Source: Casuarius casuarius
Lineage: Eukaryota; Chordata; Aves; Casuariiformes; Casuariidae
Assembly: GCA_003342895.1 (NCBI GenBank)
Contig: PTFA01000490.1
Span: forward strand, 30,492 to 94,491
Length of the DNA: 64,000 bases
Direction of reading: 5' to 3'
The notes beneath the pieces are model-generated. The model saw only the letters and a list, made by a program, of their open reading frames with translations. It was not told where the DNA came from and made no database searches. A program made the translations under genes and the position numbers. Numbering within the stretch: position 1 is the stretch's first letter; the number at the start of each line of letters is the position of its first letter. This document shows positions 13,076-22,446 of the stretch, in pieces.

Positions 13076-14019
13076 CGCTGCTCCCCCCAGGCACCCTCCC
13101 CTGTCCTCACCAGGGCCAACATGGCTTCAGAAGAGACCACACGAAGCCTTGAGGACGCCTCAGATCAAGGCTAGCGTGGCGCTGTCCTGGCTCTTCCACC
13201 GTTTCCTGCACGTCCCCATCAAGACAGGGTGGCTGAGGTCTTGCAGAAGCCACGAGAGCTTCGGGTTTATTCACCCCGCGCTAGGCAATTTCCAGCCCAG
13301 TGAGACAAATGCAGATTTGCATCACTGCAGCCGCAACCTGTCCTGACCCTGCAATGCTCCAAGCTGCCACAGCACCCAGCCGTGGTGAGCTGCAACCCAG
13401 GCACTGGTGTCTCAACCGCCGCGGGTCCCGCTCTTCACGGCGAGTCCCAGTCAGCTCCAGGGCGCAAACGCCCCAACGTCATTTTGTGACTTATTTTACC
13501 GCCATCAGCCATGTGAGCCGGCGATGGGCTGGAGCGTTCCTGGAGGACAGCCCCATGCTGCAGAGCCCTGTGGTGTGCAGGGGTCTCTCCCCTGCAGGAG
13601 AGCCAGCTCTCACTTACAAGAGGACACAGTAGGATCATGGCTGGGGAGAAAAAAATCACAGCCCCTGGGACAATGGAAGGGGGGAGGAACCCCAGCAGCC
13701 CCAGCTGCTCCTATTGAGGGCAGCCCCAAGGCCAGGGCCGGTGCTGGGGCCTCAGCCACGCATTATTGCCCTCTCCCAGGAGGGAGATTCCCTTCCCTGG
13801 CCTGGCCCCAGGCTGCCCTGCTCTCACAAAGGGTTTTTGCACCCCCGCCTACACCCAGCCACGATTGCTGCAGTGCTGCTCCCCAACCTGTCCCAGGGCA
13901 GGGCTCCGTGGTTGTCTTTGGTTGTTTCTGCCCACTGAGGTCCCCCTGAGCCCAGCACTGCTTTCCAACATACCAGCTGCTTCCCCTGCCCCATTTTTGT
14001 CACTCATGCACCTGTAAAA

Positions 14020-14190
14020 CAAGCCCCTCCATCCCATCATCCGAGTCATCAATGAGGACATTAAACCGCAGCAGTCCCAGGACCGACGGGAGCGATGCCC
14101 CTAGTAGCTGGCTCCCAGCTGAACTTCCACAGCTCTTTGAACCCAGATGCCCAGCCACTTTTCCACCCACTTTGTCACCCATCCAGCTCT
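14020..14190 (-). mobile_element. CR1 LINE internal fragment
   Basis: The stretch from CGAGTCATCAATGAGGACAT through TTAAACCGCAGCAGTCCCAG, then TAGCTGGCTCCCAGCTGAAC and CCAGATGCCCAGCCACTTTT, follows the order of a reverse-transcriptase-region segment of avian CR1 as I remember it. That segment runs from the AAAGATATTAAAC segment through a CCAACTGGA segment to a CATCCAGCCAGTT segment. Very decayed. Confidence 0.5.
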
Positions 14191-14899
14191 CCTCTCTACA
14201 TCTACAAGGACACTAGAGGAGCCCACGTTACTCCAGAAGCCTCAGGGTCCAGGGGAGAGGCATGATTCACCATGCAGCCGCGGTCTTGCCTTGCCAAATC
14301 GAGCCCACAGCAAGGGCAGGGCAAACGCGGTGCCCCAGGCAGCTGCATGACCGTCCTGAAGTCACTGAAGTCTTTGATTCCTGACTGCGGGGATAATCTC
14401 ATTTTCCCACGCGTAGGAGCCATGAGGCTGCCTACGTAGGATTACATTTAACAAGCTAATCCCACAGCTCCAGAGCTCTGCCAGGGCATGCCAGAAAGGA
14501 TTTTCTCCTCTGATGTAATAACCTTGGTGCGGTGTCCAATTCCCCCCGGGAATGCGCGTGGCAAGGTGGTGGCAGGGCCCTGGTCCACTCTGCTTGTCCT
14601 GCTCTTGCCATGGTGGACACCCTGGCTCAGACACAGAAAAAGGGAGCCTGTAGGGCCATGGCAAAACGTGCTTTGTTACACCCAGAGCTGAGAGGTGACA
14701 TCTCCACCTAGGACAGGTGTCCCCCCCTCCCAGGAAGCCCACAGCCCCATGACAGACACTCTCACACAGCCACCTTCACCTCTCAGGATTAAATGATTTT
14801 AAAAAAAAGAAAAAAACTGTATAGAAATCACCACTCTCTCATGATTCTGTGCGTCTGGAGCCCAGCATCAGCTCTGGGACTCCACTCGTAGCTCCAGCT

Positions 14900-17800
14900 T
14901 CAGCGAAACCTCCTCTCCTCCCACACATATCGCTTCCCTGTGGGGACCTTGCGGAAAAACAGGCTGTTCCCTCGGCTCATGTTGCCCTAGAAGAGGAGAG
15001 AATTACCACTGGGTGAGCCAGGGCTGCCCCAATCCACAACAGGGCCCCAAACCCCACGATGGCTCCCTAGCGAGGGACAACCCACCACCTCCTGGCTGAT
15101 GGCTCCATCTTCCAAGTGCCCTGAGCAGAGCAGTGCTCACCCAGGGCAGCAGCAACCGCGGGCTGGCCCCTCATGCTGCAGGGGCTGGCAGGGGGCAGGA
15201 CACAGGCCCCAGAGCATCGCAGGGCTCCAACCTACCCCTTCCTAATAGCCAGGCAGCGTCCCGGCACTGCCCAGCGCTGGCCACTTACCTCCTTGTGCAG
15301 CTGGCTCCAGCAGTCCAGCCAAGACGAGTAGGTGGGTGCATAGGGGAGGAGGCCCCCAGCCAGCCTGGGGAGGAGAGAGCGGCAGGGAATTAATTTCTGC
15401 CCAGGGCCAAGGCAGCTGGTGGGATAAGACCCATCCCTCTGCCACCCCCAGCTCCCCAGCAGCCCCTGCAGCTAATCCCAGCCCAGCTGCACAGACCCTC
15501 ACATGGGTGACCAGCCACTCTCCCGGGTGCAGCAGATCCTTCAGCTGCATGCTGGGTTGAACCCGGCGATGGCCCTTTCCAAACGCCCCTGAGGCTGCGC
15601 TCAGGCTGAGGGCCCTGCCCAGCTCCACCTCCATGCTTTCCCCCAGCAGCATCATCTAACAAGGGATCAGGCCCACAGGCAGCGTGGCTGTGAGTTTGAA
15701 GCTCTTCTGTGCCACCACAAGGCTGGGAGCGTTGGGAAGGCAGTTTTGGGAACTGATCCAGCAGAGTGGGACACTGCTGTCACCCCCCCCAATGTCTCCA
15801 GACACAGACATGTCCTCTCAGGGATGCAGAGAGAGGAGCTGTGCAGCAGGGCCAGGCCCAGCCGTGACAGCGGGGAGGTCTCGGGGCCCACGTGCTGGCG
15901 AGGGAGGTGGTGGCAGCACACTCACCCACAATTATTAATGGCCATCAGGTTGGAGACCAGCACAAAGGGGTACGTCAGCATGCTGGCGAAGAACTGCAAC
16001 GCAGAGCAGGGCTGGTTAGCTGCGCTAGTCATTGCCACCCTAGCTGGGATCTGCCCACATCCCTGGCACGTAGCAGGGATCCCTCCCACAGCACACAGCC
16101 CTGCTGGGCTAAGCGATTCACTGGTGCCCGCTTCCCACCTGGAAGGTGGGGAAAAACAAGCCCCAGAGGGTCCCCAGTGATCCCCCCCAATGCCGGGAGG
16201 GAACCCTCTCCCCCACAGGCCCGCAGATGGTCTGGTCTGACATGTTGGTTAAGCTCCATGGGACTGCACGCAGGGACAGACTGTGCAGAGGTAAGGTCAA
16301 GGCCATGGCACATGCCCTATGCAGGCAGCCTGTCGTGTGTAGGGCCAGCTCACGTTCCTCCACGAGCGTGAATTCCTCTGCAGGCTGGTGCCTCCACAGC
16401 CTGGGACAGCACCCAGCTCTGCTCCTCAATCCCAGCAGCAGCAAGACGGGCAGGCTTACACATGTCACCCGATATGCTGTTTCCCCAGTGCCAGGGAAAG
16501 GATTCAACTCACTCCACCCACCCCTAGAGAGACAGCATCACACACAGGCAGAGGGGCTGTACTCACTCCAGTGACTGCCTGTGAGTAGCTCTTCATCTCA
16601 GTCATGGTTGAGACCTGTGAGTGGAGAAAGGTGCCTTCAAACCCCACGAAGTCACACTGCCGCCCCAAAGGGGGGACCTGGGCAGCCCCCAGGCCAGACC
16701 CACCCCTGGACTGTGCTCTGAGCCCCACTCAGCCCCGCAGCCCTCACTGATTGCAACCCCTGGGCCTGCCGTCAGCTAAACACCAGCGACGCAGGCAGAG
16801 CTCCCCCAGGCCAGTCAGGGGGGTCACTGCTTCCCCCAGCCCACCCCAGGGCCCACGCTCCGGAGCAATGTCTGACCGAGAGCNCAGGGCCCGTACCCCA
16901 TTCTCCAGGGCATATGTGTTGATGAGGTAGGCCAGCATGTTGCAGAGCCACAGTGAAAGGATGTCTCCAAGAAGCCGGGGGATGAGGCCCCTGAAAGAGA
17001 ACAGACAGCAGGAACGTGAGCAGTTTCCCTTCCTAGTGCCAAACCCCTGCCTGGATCCAGCCGGAGAGCTCGGAAATGGCTGGCCAGCGCAGGTGTCCTC
17101 CTCAGACCGAGACAGCAAGGCAGAGCCATCACCTGATGGCAGCAGGAGGCAGGTTTAGAAACAGGAGGCAACAACTATTCCCCCAATGCTCAGGTTACTG
17201 GGGGAACTCCTTGTCACAGGAGTGCAGGCACAGAGAACATGGAGGCCTACAGTAGTTCAAAAAGTAACTGAGTGCACAGGAAAACTTCTTTGAGGGTTGT
17301 TATACAGTTCTGACTCCGGACACCCCTGAGCTACCAACTGCGGGAGGCAGATTTTCCTAGGGAACGATTACTACACGCTTGCTCTCTTTTAACGTCCTCG
17401 CGCACCAGATACTGGTCACTGCCAGGCACAACCCAAGGCTGATAGCTCTGTGGTCTCAACTGCCAGTTGCATTCATGACCTAGGGGCTTGTTGGATTTTC
17501 CCCGGGAAGCCCTCTGTGGGAGGGCAGAGTGGAGACCGTTTGCCCCAACAGCAGTTGAGGCTGCAATTAGGGCAGAGGTCTATTAAGCCCAGCCAGCAAG
17601 ATGACAGAAGGGCAGATGTGTGGCACCAGGCACCACTTGCCAAAGCAGAAGCAACATCTAAGCAACAAGCAAGGCCCACGGATCTTTCAGAAGTGACCGC
17701 GCTGCCTCGCACAAGGCCCTAACAAGGGCCAGCCGCCCGTCGATGGCACTCACGCGAAGAATCCCAGGATGCCCTCTTCTCGGTAAATCGTGGTGAAGGC

Positions 17801-20800
17801 GCTTATTGTCCCGCTGGGCCAGAGGAGAAAGAGAAGAGAACCCCAGTCACGTGGTGCTCTGTGCTAGAAACTAGTCACCTGGGCAAACTGCCTCAGCCCC
17901 ACCGTTTGGGCCTAAAAGCATGGCTCCCTCCCCACTGCCTCGGGGCTGGGCAGTGCCCTTCCCTCCCCAGCTCCCAGCCAGTGGGAAGGTGAAGCCCCCA
18001 AGCCCCAGCCCCACTGCCCCTGTACCTGTACTTGGTCTCCCTGCCGATGAACTGCACCATACATCTCAGGGTGATTACTGCAGGCAGAGCCAAAGAGCAT
18101 GGAGTCAGCAGGGAGCAAAGGTACTCCCGGGACTCTCCCGGGCAATAAAACAGCAATACAGCTACACCACCCAGGCCACCAAGGCAGATGAGGACACACA
18201 GAGGAGCGGTGGCCTCGAGCTCTGCATCGGCCGTGCAGGGGTTACCTACCATGAAAGGGGTGGGTGATGAGCGTTGCGGCAGAGCGAGCAACCATCTCTC
18301 GGGAGGTCTGGAGGAGAAAGAGGCTGTCAAATGAAGGGAGCAGGACCGGGTGGAGGCAGGGGACAGGGCAGCACAGGTGTGGCAGGAGAGAGCCCAGAAG
18401 CATTCCCAAGCAGCGCCAGCATCGCGCACCATGACCAACACCGATTCACGTGCTCCCAGCCCCTCTCTCACCAGGGTGAGCCCAGCACCCTCACCCCAAC
18501 ACCCTTCTCCTGTCAGCTGCAAGGAACAAGGGTAATCCTGGGTGGACGCCAGACCTCGGCCCTGCACAGCCCCACTGTCATGCAGTGCCCTGCCGGGGCA
18601 GAAGCCACCCGGCAGGTGGGGGGGGACACGCCAGGGACAGATTGAGGCCAAACCCCTTCCCTTCTGCCAGCACTTCCTCAGACAGAGGCTCCAGCACAAG
18701 CCCTAGGAAAGGCAGCTCACAGCCTTGCATCTGGATCAGTCCCTGCCAGGGAAGAAACGGAGCTCCCTGGCCTGATCTCCACCCCCAGCTATGCTCTCAC
18801 CTCCTTGAGAACTTGCTCCAGTGAGGACACGGGCTCCTTCTTGCTGGCTCCTGGCTGGAGAGAGTAAGAAGGCATCAGACAGGGAACAACCCCCCAGATG
18901 CACCACTTCCTCCCCAACACCCCACCTGCCGAAACCATCCATCCTCCTGAGTACGGGGTCTGCAGTCCCCCACATCCCGGCCCCACCAGAGTCGCCCATG
19001 CTGCGTGCTGCACAGCGGTTTGGCTCTCTGCCGTGCGTTGCTCCGGGAGCAGCACTTAAAAGCCAGCTCTATTCTGGGCTGCCTCCGCTTTTCCTGACAC
19101 CCACGAGGAACAGCCTTGCCCGTCAGGAACAGCCCAGGGAGGGGAGAGAGGATTCACAGAGGGAAGTAGTCTCAGACATACCTCAGCCTGCTCAGCCTCC
19201 TGGTACCGCTAGGGAGAAAAGGGTACAGTCAGCACAGCTAGAGGAGGACAAGGGAAGGCCCTTCCACCACAGGCTGTCACAGAGACGTGCTGGCAGGGGG
19301 GATCTGCGCTGACAACGGGGTGGGATGCTGACGAGACAGGAGACGAAAGAGCCCTCAAGGCCTCGACAGTCACACCGGCCCAGCTCCCAGCCCACTCGCG
19401 AAGTGGAGACGACCCTTTCTGTGCAGCCTGGGGGCTGCTTTGGGGTGCTGTAGGGTGTCGCAGTCCCGTCCCCAGGGCCAATGGGGACGGGGGCCTTATG
19501 GGGCCCCAGATCCCCTTCCAGTGCCCAGCACGGTGGAGGCATGGGCCAGCAGCCGCCACCCAGCAGAGCTGTGCGCACACCAACAGCGCAGTGCACAAGC
19601 TGTTTCCAGCAAGGTCAGGCCGCTTGCTCTGCACCCCACGCAAACCATGCACGATACCTGCAGCACTTTGCTGTGCACGATGGTGCCAATGGCTCCGGAG
19701 CAGAGTCGGGGCGTCAGGCCTTTGAAGAGTCCTGCTCTTCCATCAACCTTCACAATGTGTTTGGCTGGGGAAAGACAAGTTAACGGGGACATTAGGACTT
19801 GTCGTGCCATGTACCTTCCTCACCGTTTCCCCTCTAGTTTATCCTACACAATCAAGAAGAACATCTCTCCAGAGACCTGGGAAGCAAGCATCCACCTCTC
19901 AGCTCCAACCAGAACAGGCTGCAGAAAAACCCAGATGTCTGTGTCACCAGTAGAACAGGGACCCATGCCGTACAGGACACCAAAGAGCTCTGACCCACTG
20001 CTGCCCTACATGCAAGAGAGGCAACTCACCTGCTTCACAGACCAAGAACCTCTCCCTCCTCAGCCCGAGGGCTTCACATCAGGTCACTCAGACTTCAGAT
20101 CGATACGCACGTCTCAGAGGCGGACTCACCGTAAGCAAAGAGACCCGGCAGCTGGTAAACCTGTCGCCCAAAAATATTCCTTCCCAGAGTCGGTGGCAGA
20201 GGCTCGTATCCCACCTTTAAAACAAAGAGACAGCTTGCACCAGCCATCATGCAAGGCCAGCCGGCCCTCCTGCAGCGCCACGACCCCTCGGCTCTCTGGA
20301 TCCTGTCAGGCCACCTGGGGCCTCCTAAACGCTCTGGGGCCTGGAGGCGCCAGGAGCCCGGGATCCACCAGCCTTTGGCCTTGGGCCACACTGCAGGCCC
20401 CAGGAAGCGAGGGCCGACAAGGGTCCTGTTGCCAGCAGGCTCCGTGCGGCTGCCCTGCCTGCCATGCACAGGCCTGGGGGGCCGTATCACCCGGGGGGGG
20501 GGGGACATCGGTGTCACCAGGAGTGGGGAGGGAGGGCAGGGTGTCACCAGGCAAGGCAGGGAGGAGAAGGACGGGCATCTCCGAGACCGGGCAGGGGGGA
20601 AGGGAAAAAGGACCGGGGCCACCGGGACAGGGAACAGCGGATCCCCCGGCACCGCGAAGTGCTGCTGCTTCCAGCACGGTTGATGCCCCCCGCCCCCGGC
20701 CCGCCGCTGGTTACCGGGGCTCCCCCACGCACTGGCTGCCCTTACCTGCACCAGCACCTTCACGTACATGAGGGGCTGCGACAGCACAGCCAGTCCCGAG

Positions 20801-20832
20801 CCCAGCAGCACCTGTGAGGCCGTGTCCGCCAT
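14900..20832 (-). CDS. MTCH2: Mitochondrial carrier homolog 2, complete
   Basis: Outer mitochondrial membrane protein of the SLC25 fold. In mammals it receives tBID in apoptosis and acts as an insertase for alpha-helical outer-membrane proteins. Thirteen exons (minus): 20832-20746, 20214-20130, 19764-19658, 19208-19182, 18854-18801, 18307-18250, 18077-18026, 17813-17754, 16990-16897, 16614-16567, 15993-15926, 15364-15289, 14986-14900. The total is 903 bases, giving 300 residues plus TGA, against 303 in human. It begins MADTASQVLLGSGLAVLSQP. Hallmarks include YEPLPPTLGRNIFGRQV, a carrier-like segment GLFKGLTPRLCSG, ITHPFHVITLR, YREEGILGFFAGLIPRLLGD, SLWLCNMLAYLINTYALENG and a C-terminus ending near VPTGKRYVWEERRFR. 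The 27-bp exon is the length-variable hydrophilic loop (YQEAEQAE). One ambiguous base (16884) lies in an intron. The start is the ATG in the CpG island. Confidence 0.97.
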
Positions 20833-20960
20833 GGTGCCGCCCCGGCGTCACGGCCCAGAAGGACACCGCCGCCGCTTCCGCTTCCGCCCCCGGTACTTCC
20901 GGCGCGCCCGCCGCCCGCTTCCGCCCGGAGAGCCACCCGGGGGGGGGGGCGGGGAGGGCC
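20833..20960 (-). promoter_or_regulatory. MTCH2 CpG-island promoter with ETS sites
   Basis: Immediately upstream of the MTCH2 ATG there is a cluster of CTTCCG elements (three or more within 60 bases), including ACTTCCGG at 20895-20902, the complement of the consensus ETS site CCGGAAGT. GABP/NRF-2 binding to such sites is common in nuclear genes for mitochondrial proteins; that it binds here is inference. No TATA box is seen. Confidence 0.6.
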
Positions 20961-21021
20961 CGGCCCGGCCCAGGGTGCCGGGGACGGGTCCAGCGCTGGG
21001 CATCTCCGCCGGGCGGGGGGC

Positions 21022-21170
21022 GTCGCCGTGGCGACGGGGCCTACCTGGCCGGAGGCAGCACCACGGTGACGAGGCCTGAGGGGCCTCAGTGGGGTGTCAC
21101 CATGGCAACAGGGCCTACCCGGCCTGAGGCCTGCCTGGCAGCAGCATGGCACCGAGGCCGAGGCCTGCAG
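21022..21170. repeat. ~74-bp tandem duplication carrying X-box-like palindromes
   Basis: Two units start with a 14-base palindrome: GTCGCCGTGGCGAC at 21022-21035 and GTCACCATGGCAAC at 21096-21109. Each is followed by GGGCCTACCTGGCC or its near copy, and then by a GGCAGCACCACGGTGACGAGG-type segment. The second palindrome matches the RFX X-box consensus GTNRCC(N)nRGYAAC. The units lie 190-280 bases upstream of the MTCH2 start. Confidence 0.7.
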
Positions 21171-21704
21171 CCTGGGGGACATGGCTTCGAGGAGCAGGGC
21201 CTGGAGGGCACCGCGCCCCGCACACCTGCCTTGCCCGGCGCTCCGTCTGCGGGCACTGCAGCCCGATGGAGGCAGCTCCGGCCCGACTGGTTTTTCAGGC
21301 CGCAGCTTAACGTTGGCTGCACTCTGCCGCCATGACCTTGGCCTTCCCCCTGCGGCCCTGCGGGAGGGAGATGCCCTCCTGCTCCGGGGCAGCCTCGGGC
21401 TCTGCCCCTGTGGAGCCCCACGCCCCAAAGTACCTGCGCCTTTCCCCTTGCTGCTTTCTTGGTTTGCCTGCTGCAGAGTGACAGAAAAGCCTCAGGGCTG
21501 TGAGAACAACCATTTCAGGGTGCTGTAACAGGACAGTGGCCTGTTCCCCCACTGGCCCTGCGTGAACCCAGTGCACAGAATCCCCAACTCAGCTCGCCGG
21601 GGGGCCCCGCTATCAGTGCCAACCCTGCAGCAGTGGCTGCGTAATCCCACGCTGAGGCCCGGCCCACAGCAGCTGGGGACACGGCCCTGCGCCGCAGCAC
21701 CGCT

Positions 21705-21710
21705 TTTAAT
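21705..21710 (-). terminator. Candidate AGBL2 polyadenylation signal ATTAAA
   Basis: The commonest variant hexamer, on the AGBL2 strand, about 740 bases beyond the proposed stop codon. No AATAAA was noticed between it and the last recognised exon. Confidence 0.4.
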
Positions 21711-22446
21711 ACCGAACGTGACCGTGACAATGTGCCATCAGCGAGCGGCTACGGTTGGGGGCTGGCGCCTGCGGCCTTGCCCGAGGGTGAGCGGTTTCCA
21801 TGCCCGCTGGGTTGCTTCCGGCCGAGAGCCGAGGCAGGTCCCCGTGTGGCACAGGGCAGCCGGTTCCGCGCTGGCAAGAGGCTCAGCGCCGCCATGGCGT
21901 GCTGCCCGCCCGCAGCTGCTCGGCGACGCGAGAGGCACGGGCAGCGAGCGCCCATGGGGTCAGGCGCCAGGGCCCACCCGTTGCATTGCTCGGCGTGGGG
22001 CCAGCACCCGCGCTCCCCAGGAGGGCTGCTGAGGCAGGACCGCATCCTGCTCCCACGGGGAACCGTCTCGTGTCCGCTGTGCAGCTCCCCCCGCCGTAGG
22101 GACAACCCGGTCATGGCTCCGGGGGCTGCAGCCTGCAAGGAAACACAGCCAGCGCCATGGCCTGTGCTGTTTCGGTAAGCGCCGCCACAGCCTGCCGGCT
22201 GGGATTGCCCATGCCTGCTCCGAGCAGTTGTAGCCCCGTTTGCAGCAACACTTTTGGGCTGCTCCCTCAGCGCGGCGTCTCTCAGTGTGGCCAGGCCTGC
22301 ACGGCGGGCACTCGCCAGCGTCGGACAGCCCAGCACGGCTCCGATGCTGCTGCCCTCTCTCCTTGCCAGGTGCGGATCCCCCGCAGCAGCACGGCTCCTG
22401 GGGTGACGGCGCTCACCCTGTTCCAGCCAAAATGTGTGCGTCCATG

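Larger units (their letters stand above)
12295..14899. other. NUDT8-MTCH2 spacer, repeats and possible MTCH2 3' UTR
   Basis: Holds a minisatellite (12395-12520) and two CR1 fragments, listed separately. No supported exon. In human, NUDT8 is followed by TBX10; I found no T-box coding sequence here. No canonical AATAAA for MTCH2 was found between 14440 and 14900 on the minus strand, so the MTCH2 3' end is undefined. Confidence 0.5.
20961..22446. other. MTCH2-AGBL2 spacer and likely AGBL2 3' UTR
   Basis: Apart from the X-box-like repeat, no supported coding exon. Minus-strand open frames (21749-22336) are low-information translations of GC-rich DNA. They might hide a last AGBL2 exon, but I could not match one. 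A variant polyadenylation signal ATTAAA on the minus strand lies at 21705-21710. Confidence 0.45.

Noticed and set aside
10991..13174. Very long plus- and minus-strand open frames over 10991-13174
   Set aside because: They are translations of the C-rich minisatellite and of N-run positions; no gene-like composition, and they conflict with the NUDT8 exons on the other strand.
12600..14899. Possible TBX10 between NUDT8 and MTCH2
   Set aside because: No T-box motifs or exon-like frames were found; the interval is mostly repeats and unclassified sequence.
19440..20771. 443-codon plus-strand frame antisense to MTCH2
   Set aside because: Shadow of MTCH2 exons and GC-rich introns; the MTCH2 exons on the minus strand explain the coding signal.
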